Below are positions 7,676-17,003 of a stretch of 64,000 nt of DNA, one piece after another. Positions within the stretch are counted from its first letter, which is position 1. Each line of letters starts with the position of its first letter. Source of the DNA: Ignavibacteriota bacterium (lineage in GTDB: Bacteria > Bacteroidota > Ignavibacteria > Ignavibacteriales > Melioribacteraceae); NCBI GenBank assembly GCA_002698995.1, contig PAAX01000015.1:31990-95989 (forward strand), read 5' to 3'. The notes under the pieces are model-generated. The model searched no databases, was not told the DNA's origin, and saw nothing but the letters and a program-made list of their open reading frames with translations. The position numbers and the translations under genes were made by a program.

Positions 7676-9016
7676 TTGGATTCTTTTACTGAAGTCTTAA
7701 TAGAAAATTTACTCAGCTACTTTTTAATTTTTATTATTGGATTGTGGGTAGTAATATATTATTTAAGAAACAGTAAGAAAAAATCGAAAAGTGTTGAAGA
7801 AAAAATTGAGAAGGCAAAAGAGTTTGGATTTTATGAGCCTGTTTCACTTTCTCCAAAAATAAATTATGATATCTGCATAGGAAGCGGTGCCTGTGTTGCT
7901 GCCTGTCCTGAAAAAGATATTCTTGGTTTGGTAAACGGAAGAGCAGCTACAATCAATGCGTCACGATGTGTTGGTCATGGTGCATGTTTTCATGCTTGTC
8001 CCGTTCAAGCTATTACATTAGTAATTGGTACTGAAAAAAGGGGAGTTGATCTTCCTCATGTTAAACCGACTTATGAAACAAATGTACCCGGAATTTATAT
8101 TGCTGGGGAATTAGGGGGCATGGGTTTAATTAAAAATGCTGCTGAACAAGGAAAGCAAGCTGTTAATAATATTTACAAATCTTTATCCGATAAAAAAAAC
8201 AATGATTACGATTTGGTAATTATTGGTGCTGGACCTGCCGGAATATCTGCAAGTTTAACTGCAAAAAAACTTGGATTAAAATTTATTACAATAGATCAAG
8301 ATTCACTTGGAGGAACTGTTTTTACTTTTCCAAGATCTAAGGTAGTTATGACTAAGCCAATGGAATTAGATCTTTACGGAAAATTAAAATTAGTTGAAAC
8401 ATCTAAATCAGAATTGATTTCCATTTGGAATGAAGTCCTGTCTAAGAACAATATTTCCATAAATGAAAATGAAAAAGTAATTGATATTAAAAAAGATAAT
8501 TATGGATTTAACGTAGTAACAAGCAAATCAAAGTATAATGCTTCTAAAGTAATACTGGCAATAGGAAGGAGAGGATCGCCAAGAAAATTAAATGTACCGG
8601 GAGAAGGAAAAGAAAAAGTTTTTTACAGATTATTGGAACCTGAATTACTAAAAGAAAAAAATGTTTTAATAGTTGGAGGTGGCGATTCTGCTGTTGAATC
8701 TGCTCTGCTTTTATCAGAAGAAAATAATGTTACAATATCATATAGAAATAATTCTTTCAGCAGATTGAAACCAAAAAATCATGAAAAAATATTAGAAGCG
8801 ATTGATAGTAATAAGTTGAAAGTAATATACGAATCCAATGTAATAGAAATTTGTGATAACGAAGTGAAATTGAGAGTCAATGAAAATGAAATAGTAATTG
8901 CGAATGATTTAGTTTATATTTTTGCCGGCGGTGAACTTCCAAATACTTTTTTGGAAAAGATTGGCATTGATATTTCAAAAAAATTTGGTGAAGCAATATT
9001 AAAACATCATTCTTAA
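7676..9016 (+). CDS. Membrane-anchored ferredoxin-flavin oxidoreductase (thioredoxin reductase-like fold)
   Basis: 446 aa. An N-terminal membrane helix (9-30) is followed by a two-cluster ferredoxin domain (60-115) and a TrxR-like FAD/NAD(P) module with GAGPAGIS (FAD) and GGGDSAVES (NAD(P)). The two Fe-S motifs read CIGSGACVAACP and CVGHGACFHACP, so the second Cys of each CxxCxxCxxxCP motif is Ser or His. The segment PGIYIAGELGGMGLIKNAA, normally the C-terminal FAD-binding strand of this fold, lies between the ferredoxin and FAD domains, while the C-terminus stops where it would be expected. The start is TTG at 7676, needed to keep the membrane anchor. It probably links NAD(P)H and the electron-transfer chain; partner unknown. 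Confidence 0.8.
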   Translation: MDSFTEVLIENLLSYFLIFIIGLWVVIYYLRNSKKKSKSVEEKIEKAKEFGFYEPVSLSPKINYDICIGSGACVAACPEKDILGLVNGRAATINASRCVGHGACFHACPVQAITLVIGTEKRGVDLPHVKPTYETNVPGIYIAGELGGMGLIKNAAEQGKQAVNNIYKSLSDKKNNDYDLVIIGAGPAGISASLTAKKLGLKFITIDQDSLGGTVFTFPRSKVVMTKPMELDLYGKLKLVETSKSELISIWNEVLSKNNISINENEKVIDIKKDNYGFNVVTSKSKYNASKVILAIGRRGSPRKLNVPGEGKEKVFYRLLEPELLKEKNVLIVGGGDSAVESALLLSEENNVTISYRNNSFSRLKPKNHEKILEAIDSNKLKVIYESNVIEICDNEVKLRVNENEIVIANDLVYIFAGGELPNTFLEKIGIDISKKFGEAILKHHS

Positions 9017-10572
9017 TATTATTCTTAATTTTTTCAATCTCGGTATTTGCCCAAATATCTCCGGGTGATCTAAGTAAAGCACATGCTGATTTGGAAGGCT
9101 TAAGCAATTGTACTAAATGTCATGAACTTGGTGAAGATGTTAAGAATGATAAATGCATGGATTGTCACACGGAAATAAAAGATCAACTCACAAGCAATAA
9201 AGGGTTTCATTCCACTCAAAATATTCCCTCAAAATTATGTTATGAATGCCATAGTGAACATCACGGTAGAAATTTCAAACTGATTAAATTTGATAAAGAG
9301 AATTTCGATCACGATAAAGTCGGCTTTAAATTAACCGGAAGACATTCTGAAATTAATTGTGTTGATTGCCATAAATCAGAATTTAGAAGCGATGATAAAG
9401 TTGATGAAAGACCGGATTCATTTTTAGGATTAGACCAAACTTGTACATCATGCCATTAAGATGTACATAGAAAAACCTTAGGAAACAGCTGCGAAAATTG
9501 TCATAATACAAAAACTTTTAAACCTCCTTCATTTTTTAGTCATAACCAAACTAAATTTAAATTGACCGGTTCTCACCAAAATGTTGAATGTCAGAAATGT
9601 CATAAAATTGAAGAGATTGATGGAAAGAAATTTCAACATTTTACCGGAATAAAATTTAATTCTTGTTCTAATTGTCATAACGATGTTCATAAAGGAAAGT
9701 TTGGACCAGACTGCCAAAGTTGTCATCAAACAAACTCATTCACAGAAATCAATAATAAAAACCGTTTCGATCATTCAATTACAAATTTTCCTCTCTTAGG
9801 AAAGCACAATAACGTAAAGTGCGAAAGTTGTCATAAGGGGAAATTAACGGATAAATTGGTTCATAATCAATGTATTGATTGTCATGAAGATTATCATAAA
9901 AAACAGTTTTTAACTAATGCTACTACTACTGACTGCAAAACATGCCATACTGTTGAGGGATTTAAACCGTCAAGTTTTTCGATTGAAGATCATGATAAAC
10001 TGAATTTTAAATTAACCGGAAGTCATTTGGCTCTTCCTTGTCAAGCTTGTCATTTAAAAAATTCAGAATGGAAATTTAGAATAAGTGGGGATAAGTGTAT
10101 TGATTGTCATGTTAATTTTCATGAAGATGAAATAAGCAACAAGTTTATGGGAGAAAATAATTGTGCCGGATGTCATACTACAAATGCTTGGAAAGAAGTA
10201 GTTTTCAATCACACTAATACCGGTTTCGAATTACTTGGAAAGCATGAAAATACTTCATGCAGAGATTGTCATTTCGATGATTCTCAATTAGTAGTTATTC
10301 AGAAATTTAAGTCACTTAGTTCTGATTGCATAGTCTGCCATGCTGATATTCATAAAGGGCAATTTGAAAAAGAAGGAAAAACTATTTGCCAAGACTGTCA
10401 CACATTCTATAATTGGAAACCTAATAAGTTTAATCATTCTAAAACGAGATTCCCGTTAGACGGCGCTCATAAGAAAGTGGAATGCAGTAAATGCCATAAA
10501 TCATCAGACGATGATAGTTACATAGTATTTAAAATTAGCGGTGATATAAAATGTACAAACTGCCATTCATAA
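8998..10572 (+). pseudogene. Multihaem c-type cytochrome with 20 CxxCH motifs, interrupted by one stop codon
   Basis: The open frame contains a signal peptide (KTSFLILFLIFSISVFAQ) at 9001-9054, then five CxxCH haem motifs, a TAA at 9457-9459, and 15 more CxxCH motifs in the same frame to the TAA at 10570-10572. The haem pattern, module length and H-GxH spacing continue unchanged across the stop, so the gene was intact recently or the stop is a sequence error. The only start codon that keeps the signal peptide is ATT at 8998; no ATG, GTG or TTG occurs between the upstream TGA (8989) and the mature protein. Predicted periplasmic or outer-membrane cytochrome. It overlaps the flavoprotein gene by 19 bp and the next cytochrome by 22 bp. 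Confidence 0.8.
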
Positions 10573-13400
10573 TTTTGTTTTATCTTTTTGCGGGAATAAT
10601 TGTCTCGGCTCAATCTCCGCATGGTAATGGATTTGAAATTGACTGCAGTAATTGTCATACTTCCGAGAATTGGAAGGTTGATACTCAAAAATTAGATTTT
10701 AATCACACCGAAACCGGATTTGAATTAATTGGAATTCATAAGCAGACGGATTGTAAATCATGCCACACAAACTTGGAATTTTCAAAGGTAAAGCAAGAGT
10801 GTTTTGAATGTCATACTGATGTGCATGAAAATACATTAGGGAAAGATTGTGAATCTTGTCATAACTCTTTTTCTTGGGTAGTTTCTTCAATTTCGGAGAT
10901 TCATCAGATGAGACGATTTCCATTGCTGGGGGAGCATGTTTCAGCTGATTGTAACCAATGTCATATTTCTTCATCAAATTTAAGATATGAACCGCTTGGT
11001 GTTGAGTGTATTGACTGCCATAGAAATGAATATAACTCTACTCAAAATCCAAATCACATTACAGCGGGATTTTCAACAGATTGTAATGAATGTCATAGTA
11101 TGAATCAAACAGTTTGGAGCTTCTCTTCATTTGGTCATGATTTCTTCCCGTTAACCGGCGGGCATGCAATTAGTAATTGTTTTGATTGTCATAACAACGG
11201 AACATTTGAGGGCTTAAATCAAGATTGTTACAGTTGTCATAAATCAAATTATGAAACAGCTCAATCTCCTAATCATATTGAACTTAATTTCCCCACTAAT
11301 TGTCAAGAATGTCATACAACAAATCCTGGTTGGAGACCGGCTGAATTTACAAGACATAATGAGATTTATCCACTTCTTGGAGCTCATGAATTAATTAAGA
11401 ATGATTGTCAAAGCTGCCATACAAACGGATTTGAAAATACACCAAATCAATGTTTTGGATGTCATCAAGAAAATTACAATGCGGCTTCAAATCCTTCGCA
11501 TACTCAATTAAATTTTTCAACAGATTGTGAAACATGCCATAATACAAATGCATGGAAGCCAGCCTCGTTTAATCACGATAATGAATTTTTCCCAATCTAT
11601 TCCGGTGAACATAATGGGGAATGGAATAATTGTTCTGATTGTCATGTAGATCCAAATAATTATGCAAGATTTGAATGTATTAATTGTCATGAACATAATC
11701 AAAGTTCAATGGATTCTGAACACAGCGATGTAAACGGATATATTTATAACAGTGAAGCTTGTTTATCATGTCATCCAACCGGAAGTAGTGAAGGTGCTTT
11801 TAATCATAGTTCTTCTAATTATCCTCTTATTGGAGGGCATAGTAATCAGCAGTGCGCTGATTGTCATTCTACCGGTTATCAAGGAACAAGTTCAGAATGT
11901 ATTTCATGCCATCAAACAAATTATGATCAGACTGACAATCCTAATCATTCTCGATTATCATTTTCTAAAGTTTGTTCAGATTGCCATTCTGTAAATCCGG
12001 GTTGGGAATTAACACAGTTCACAATTCATAATGATTTTTATCTACTGACCGGTGCACACATCAACATTGCTAATGATTGTGCAAATTGCCATGAAGGTTC
12101 TTATAACTCATCTTCAAACAGAATATGTTTTGACTGTCATTCATCCGATTTTACACAAACTTCAAATCCGCCTCATCAAACAAGCGGATTCTCAAATGAT
12201 TGTGAATCGTGCCATAATACAACTGCATGGCAGCCTTCTACATATGATCATGACGGGCAATATTTCCCGATATACAGCGGTAAACATAATAACGAATGGA
12301 ATTTATGTTCTGATTGTCATACTAATCAACAAGACTTTGGACTTTTCTCATGTATTGATTGTCATGAACATAATAAAACCGATATGGATTCTGAACATCA
12401 AGGTGTAAGCGGTTATATCTATGAAAGTAAAGAATGTTTTGCTTGTCATCCGAACGGAGATAGTGAAGGAGCTTTTAATCATAATAATTCAGATTTTCTT
12501 TTAACCGGTGCACATAATGGAGTTGAATGCAGCAGTTGTCATATAAACGGATATTTAAATACTTCAAGTGATTGCGTCTCATGTCATCAAAATAATTTTA
12601 ATCAAACTACTAATCCTGATCATGTGAAGTTAAGTTTTGGTGATAACTGCAGTGAATGCCACAGCACAGATTCTGGTTGGCAGTTAACCTCTTTTACTAT
12701 TCATGATAAATTTTACATTTTACTTGGTGCACATCAAGAAGTTCAAAATGATTGTAATAGCTGCCATAACAGTAATTACAATACCAAGTTTGATTTATGT
12801 GTTGACTGCCATAATGCAGATTTTAATAATGCAGCAGATCCTAATCATATTCAGTTAAGCTTTTCTAATAATTGTGATGATTGCCATAATACTAATAGAG
12901 GCTGGGAATTAACCTCATTTTCAATTCATAATCAGTTTTATGTTTTAACCGGTGCGCATTCAGCTATTGCAAATAATTGTATCGATTGTCACAGTAATGG
13001 TTATAATAATACAACTGATGTTTGTTATGACTGCCACACTGTCGATTATCAAACTGCTGCTAATCCTTCTCATGCCGGAAGTTCATTCCCAACAGATTGC
13101 GAAACTTGTCATACAACTTCTGCCTGGGATCCATCAACTTTTAATCATGATGGACAGTATTTCCCGATCTACAGTGGTAAACATAATAACGAATGGAATT
13201 TATGTTCTGATTGTCATACTAATCAACAAGATTATGGAATATTTTCATGCATCGATTGTCATGAGCACAGCAAATCCGAAATGGATGCTGAACATCTGGG
13301 TGAAGTAAGTAATTATATTTATGAAAGTAATGCTTGTTATGAATGTCATCCAAACGGTGAAGGGGATAAAATGATGAATAAAGCTAGAAGAGTAAAATGA
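10551..13400 (+). CDS. Giant multihaem c-type cytochrome, 37 CxxCH motifs
   Basis: 949 aa exported protein: signal peptide MYKLPFIILFYLFAGIIVSA, then CxxCH haem-binding motifs almost every 20-35 residues. I count 37. Modules of roughly 70-75 residues recur with the pattern HNxFY-LTGAH-DCxxCH-CxxCH-NPxH-CxxCH; the histidines in NH, GAH and NPxH are candidate distal haem ligands. A module with FPIYSGKHNNEW, EHN and EAFNH-like landmarks occurs three times (haems 14-16, 23-25, 35-37). No lipobox or cell-wall anchor is visible. A role as long-range electron carrier across the periplasm or outer membrane is inferred from haem number, signal peptide and the beta-barrel gene that overlaps its stop codon by 4 bp. 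The family is the general cytochrome c3-like group; no named homologue is recognised. Confidence 0.88.
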   Translation: MYKLPFIILFYLFAGIIVSAQSPHGNGFEIDCSNCHTSENWKVDTQKLDFNHTETGFELIGIHKQTDCKSCHTNLEFSKVKQECFECHTDVHENTLGKDCESCHNSFSWVVSSISEIHQMRRFPLLGEHVSADCNQCHISSSNLRYEPLGVECIDCHRNEYNSTQNPNHITAGFSTDCNECHSMNQTVWSFSSFGHDFFPLTGGHAISNCFDCHNNGTFEGLNQDCYSCHKSNYETAQSPNHIELNFPTNCQECHTTNPGWRPAEFTRHNEIYPLLGAHELIKNDCQSCHTNGFENTPNQCFGCHQENYNAASNPSHTQLNFSTDCETCHNTNAWKPASFNHDNEFFPIYSGEHNGEWNNCSDCHVDPNNYARFECINCHEHNQSSMDSEHSDVNGYIYNSEACLSCHPTGSSEGAFNHSSSNYPLIGGHSNQQCADCHSTGYQGTSSECISCHQTNYDQTDNPNHSRLSFSKVCSDCHSVNPGWELTQFTIHNDFYLLTGAHINIANDCANCHEGSYNSSSNRICFDCHSSDFTQTSNPPHQTSGFSNDCESCHNTTAWQPSTYDHDGQYFPIYSGKHNNEWNLCSDCHTNQQDFGLFSCIDCHEHNKTDMDSEHQGVSGYIYESKECFACHPNGDSEGAFNHNNSDFLLTGAHNGVECSSCHINGYLNTSSDCVSCHQNNFNQTTNPDHVKLSFGDNCSECHSTDSGWQLTSFTIHDKFYILLGAHQEVQNDCNSCHNSNYNTKFDLCVDCHNADFNNAADPNHIQLSFSNNCDDCHNTNRGWELTSFSIHNQFYVLTGAHSAIANNCIDCHSNGYNNTTDVCYDCHTVDYQTAANPSHAGSSFPTDCETCHTTSAWDPSTFNHDGQYFPIYSGKHNNEWNLCSDCHTNQQDYGIFSCIDCHEHSKSEMDAEHLGEVSNYIYESNACYECHPNGEGDKMMNKARRVK
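11574..13373 (+). repeat. Three intragenic copies of a three-haem module
   Basis: Homologous modules begin with the His codons at 11574, 12249 and 13146, that is 675 and 897 bp apart (225 and 299 codons; 9 and 12 haems). The second and third copies share a 56-base exact match (12279-12334 and 13176-13231), while the first is diverged. The difference in period is about one three-haem module, indicating growth by unequal exchange. Confidence 0.85.
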
Positions 13401-15004
13401 AAAAGTTAATTCTTTTTTTCTTTTTATTGATTAGTATTTCTGCGCAATCTAATAAGATGGTTCTTATTGGAGAATCCACATATGAATCATCTCAATTTAC
13501 TTACGTAAGATTTTCTGGGAATTTCAATCTTAGTATAGGTGATACTCTATTCTATCAAAATAATAATGATAAAATAGCGGGATTAGTTATAAAGCATTTA
13601 TCATCATCTTCTGCAGCGTGTTTAAGAATAAATGATATTACTTCATTTAAGGAAGGAACATCTTTCTACGGTTATGATAGAAAGATTGAAACTGTAAAAG
13701 AGAATAATGAAATAAAAATTGAAGACAATAAACCGGTTATAAAAACTACTAATACATTTATGAATGATAGCAAAACTATTTCAAATAAAATTTCCAATGA
13801 AGAAAATATAAGCGGCAGGTTCTCGATCTCTTCTTACTCTAATACAACAAACAGCGGTTCAAACAATTATCAAAGATGGCGTTACAGACTTTCATTAAAC
13901 GGTAACAATTTTTTCGATTCAACATTAAGCTTCAGTAGTTATGTTACTTTTGCTTACAGAGCGGATAGATGGAATCTGACTTCATCTCAACTAAATCGTG
14001 CAATAAGAATATACGATTTGAGCGGAACATATAAGTTTGATGAAACTTATTCTTTAACTTTTGGTAGGACTGTTAATTCTAAAGTTACAAATCTAAGTGC
14101 TATCGACGGTTTACAATTTACAGCAAACTATTCATTTGCTAATCTTGGAGTAATTATCGGTTCGCGTCCAAATTTTTCAGATTATGGATACAATGTAAAA
14201 TTGTTTGAATATGGATTTTATCTTAATCGTTCTGATCTATTTAATAATTCTTACTTTGAAAATACTCTGGCTTATTTGGAGCAGACAAATAATTTCAAGA
14301 CCGACAGAAGATTTTTTTATTTACAGCACAGCAACAACCTTGTTAAAAATGTAAATCTTTTTCTTTCAAGTGAAATTGATATTTACAAACGAGAAAAGGG
14401 ACACAGCAAAGGAGATTTTCGTTTTACCAGTTTTTATGTTTCCGCAAGATATTCTCCATCTAGAATTATTAATTTTTCTGCATCTTATGATGCGAGAAAA
14501 AACGTAGTTTATTATGAAACTTATCAATCATTTGCGGATAGTTTAATAGATGTTTCAACAAGACAAGGATTTAAGTTTAGAACAAACATAAGGCCTTTTC
14601 CAAATATGTACATTAATGCTTCTTATGGATACAGATATCGCGGTGAAGATAGCAAACCCGCCAATAATTACTCTGCCACTGTTGGATATAGTAGAATTCC
14701 ATTTATAGAATCTGCTCTTTCTGTCGGATACAATTATCTTAGCACAAATTACCTAGTTGGAAATATTTATAATGCAAGAATTTCGAAATATATTTTTGAG
14801 GGATCGTTAAATGCCAGTTTAGGTTACAGAAGAATAAATTACAACTTCGAGTATTCAACCGAAGAACTTATTCAAAATGAAATTCTATTTGATTTGGGTT
14901 ACAATATTTCCAGAATGTTTACAGCTTCATTTAGTTATGAAGGAACATTTGAAAAAGTAAGATCGTATGGAAGAATTTATATAAATATAAATACTAGGTT
15001 TTAG
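13397..15004 (+). CDS. Predicted outer-membrane beta-barrel protein partnered with the cytochromes
   Basis: 535 aa. A signal peptide (1-17, MKKLILFFFLLISISAQ) is followed by a small soluble N-terminal part (18-110, GDTLFYQNNNDKIAGLV) and about 400 residues of alternating polar/aromatic segments such as RWRYRLSLNGNNFF, FRTNIRPFPNMYINASYGY and SLGYRRINYNFEYS, with a C-terminal Phe (IYININTRF), as expected for a transmembrane beta-barrel. ATGA overlap with the 37-haem cytochrome gene implies translational coupling. By analogy with porin-cytochrome conduits (MtrAB or OmbB-OmaB type), it may be the pore through which a multihaem cytochrome crosses the outer membrane; no sequence similarity to MtrB is claimed. 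Confidence 0.7.
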   Translation: MKKLILFFFLLISISAQSNKMVLIGESTYESSQFTYVRFSGNFNLSIGDTLFYQNNNDKIAGLVIKHLSSSSAACLRINDITSFKEGTSFYGYDRKIETVKENNEIKIEDNKPVIKTTNTFMNDSKTISNKISNEENISGRFSISSYSNTTNSGSNNYQRWRYRLSLNGNNFFDSTLSFSSYVTFAYRADRWNLTSSQLNRAIRIYDLSGTYKFDETYSLTFGRTVNSKVTNLSAIDGLQFTANYSFANLGVIIGSRPNFSDYGYNVKLFEYGFYLNRSDLFNNSYFENTLAYLEQTNNFKTDRRFFYLQHSNNLVKNVNLFLSSEIDIYKREKGHSKGDFRFTSFYVSARYSPSRIINFSASYDARKNVVYYETYQSFADSLIDVSTRQGFKFRTNIRPFPNMYINASYGYRYRGEDSKPANNYSATVGYSRIPFIESALSVGYNYLSTNYLVGNIYNARISKYIFEGSLNASLGYRRINYNFEYSTEELIQNEILFDLGYNISRMFTASFSYEGTFEKVRSYGRIYININTRF

Positions 15005-16198
15005 TCAATTTACATTCTGATGCAGATCATTCATTATCTTGTTTAAGTAATGCCCAATTTGATTAAAAACTTTATCATAGTTTTTTTTGATTTTCTCAGT
15101 GTACACTAAAACATCTTCATTGCCGTTTGTGATTTCGTTTAATTTCTTTACTGCACAGTTAATATTTTCATATTGTTTAATATCTTTTATAAATCCTCTT
15201 AACTCAGAGATGGTAGAATGTTTTGTTTCCCAAACAATCATATTTTGTGCTGTGTATAAGTCATCATAAAGTTTACGCATATCATCAACTTTTCTTTTTC
15301 TTTCTTCATGAAGCATAACATTTTCCATAGCAATTGCAGTACTGGACGAGATAGCGCTTAAGAATAATTCATCATCTTTAGTAAATCTCCCATCCTTTTT
15401 ATTTAATAATTGAAAAGCACCTACAACTTCACCATTAAGATTTTTCATGGGTACACATAATAGATTTTTAGTTTTAAATCCGGAATTTTCATCAAACTTT
15501 TTATTAAAAAGGGGATTATTATAAGGATCATCAGTAATAATTGAAGTACATTTCATTACAACTTCTCCGGCAATGCCCTCAGTTTTTGGAAAGCGGATTT
15601 CTTCTTTCTTCAAACCGGTTCCCATTCTCGACCATAATTCATCAGTTAATTTATCAAGGACAAAAACTGTAGCTCTTTCACAATTTAAAGCGTCCGAAGC
15701 AATCCTTATTATTGTATTTAACAGAATATCAAAATCTGTAATGGAAGTTAAACTTTTCGATATTTCATATAGAAAAGATAATCTTCTGGCAGTATCTTCA
15801 ATTTCATCTTTATTACTGTTAGATAATTCGGTTTCCGGATTAATTACACTTTTTACTGTATTAAAAAGTTTTTCCATAGTTAATGGTTTTGCAATAAAAT
15901 CACTTATCCTATTTCCAAAAATTGTATTTCTTGTTTCATTGAAATATTCGGAAACAATTACTATTGGTAGATAATTATTCAATTGATATAAACTATCGAT
16001 AAATTTTATTTCAGAATATAAAGGCTGCGAAATTTCTACAATTATTAAATCAAATTTACCGAATGAAAGCTTTCTTATTCCTTCTTCATCCTTTGTAGCA
16101 AAATGAATAAAGTAGTCTCCAATATTTACAAATGATTTGATAAGATTTGCACTCTCTTTGTTATCTGTATAAACTAATATATCCGGACTTGCAGACAT
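15005..16198 (-). CDS. Receiver-like domain plus GAF domain signalling protein
   Basis: 397 aa. Residues 1-120 form a CheY-like receiver, but the phosphoacceptor Asp is replaced by Glu55 (DLIIVEISQP), which mimics or abolishes phosphorylation; the switch Lys remains in AKPLTM. Residues about 140-310 are a GAF domain with FPKTEGIAGEVV, NKKFDE and LLCVPMKNLNGEVVGAFQLL; the NK-F-DE elements resemble those of cyclic-nucleotide-binding GAF domains. The last 90 residues are helical with no kinase or output domain. It abuts the beta-barrel gene tail to tail and follows a cNMP-binding protein gene cluster on the same strand. A regulator sensing a small ligand is likely; output unknown. Confidence 0.8.
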   Translation of the reverse strand: MSASPDILVYTDNKESANLIKSFVNIGDYFIHFATKDEEGIRKLSFGKFDLIIVEISQPLYSEIKFIDSLYQLNNYLPIVIVSEYFNETRNTIFGNRISDFIAKPLTMEKLFNTVKSVINPETELSNSNKDEIEDTARRLSFLYEISKSLTSITDFDILLNTIIRIASDALNCERATVFVLDKLTDELWSRMGTGLKKEEIRFPKTEGIAGEVVMKCTSIITDDPYNNPLFNKKFDENSGFKTKNLLCVPMKNLNGEVVGAFQLLNKKDGRFTKDDELFLSAISSSTAIAMENVMLHEERKRKVDDMRKLYDDLYTAQNMIVWETKHSTISELRGFIKDIKQYENINCAVKKLNEITNGNEDVLVYTEKIKKNYDKVFNQIGHYLNKIMNDLHQNVN

Positions 16199-16231
16199 TC
16201 CACCCTCAAATTTATTTAAGGTAAGATAAAA

Positions 16232-17002
16232 TTAATCAGTGATAATTTTTGTGATGAGTGATGAATCTATCTCTTCAAAATAATTATTAGTGATTTGTAT
16301 CAATTTATTCCCAGTTTGATAGATTTCTTCGATAGGTTTTTCATCTTCAATAAATTTATTCTCATCGGTTAATTTATTTTTTGTAGAAACGACATAAAAC
16401 GGTTTATTGTAATATGCAGAACAAATAGCAATTAATTTAGAACCGACTTTATTTACAACATTTCCATTACTTAGAATTTTGTCTGCACCAACAATTGCAC
16501 AGTCGCAATTAAATATTGAAATTGGAATTTGAGCTTCTGTTATTAGTCTTGTTTTGATTCCAGCACAGCTTAATTTTTCAGTAAGAATTCTGCCTTCCAA
16601 TATTGGTCTGGATTCGCAAACTGTAACTTCAAGCTTAGGATTATTTTCAAATAATTTTTCAATTACTTTTTGAATCGTATAACTGTTGGAAATAGTTAGT
16701 AGGGAAGAGGGAATTATCTCAATTATAAAATTCTTATAAATCCGTTCAATTTCATTATTAAAATTAGATAGATAATTGTTAATGAAATCAAATCTAGAAT
16801 TTTCTTCAATAAGTATTATCTTATTCAAGAAATTCTGAATAGCAGCAAAGTTATTCAATTCATTTTTTAAGGATAATAATAACTCATCATTTTTCAATAA
16901 TGAAATATCATCAAGAAAAATGGTTAATAATTTTTCAAGAAGTTCAGAACTACCGGAGAAATTATTCTCTACTAACTCTATAATTTTATCAGGATAATTC
17001 AA
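16232..17002 (-). CDS. eIF2B alpha/beta/delta-like (translation initiation factor 2B-related) protein
   Basis: 256 aa. The C-terminal two thirds match the eIF2B/MtnA/ribose-1,5-bisphosphate isomerase fold: VTVCESRPILEGRILTEKL, the DCAIVGADKILSNGNVVNKVG motif with the conserved GAD, and KPFYVVSTKNKL. In bacteria this family covers methylthioribose-1-phosphate isomerase and sugar-phosphate isomerases. The N-terminal domain here is diverged and shorter than in MtnA, so the substrate is uncertain. It starts 1 bp after the stress protein gene on the same strand and is likely co-transcribed with it. Confidence 0.75.
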   Translation of the reverse strand: MNYPDKIIELVENNFSGSSELLEKLLTIFLDDISLLKNDELLLSLKNELNNFAAIQNFLNKIILIEENSRFDFINNYLSNFNNEIERIYKNFIIEIIPSSLLTISNSYTIQKVIEKLFENNPKLEVTVCESRPILEGRILTEKLSCAGIKTRLITEAQIPISIFNCDCAIVGADKILSNGNVVNKVGSKLIAICSAYYNKPFYVVSTKNKLTDENKFIEDEKPIEEIYQTGNKLIQITNNYFEEIDSSLITKIITD

Positions 17003-17003
17003 A

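Noticed and set aside
9457..9459. UAA or UAG recoded as an amino acid in the cytochrome and bacilliredoxin genes
   Set aside because: The same codons end many neighbouring genes at expected lengths, and no special downstream structure is seen; single-base change is simpler.
11752..13308. Out-of-frame reading frames inside the 37-haem gene (for example 11752-11994, 12052-12408, 12952-13308)
   Set aside because: They are shifted readings of the repeated haem modules, rich in Ile and Val with no start signals or family similarity.
10551..13400. CRISPR-like array in the cytochrome gene
   Set aside because: The periodic TGTCAT pattern comes from the CxxCH codons and is in frame; spacing is not uniform and units are not identical.
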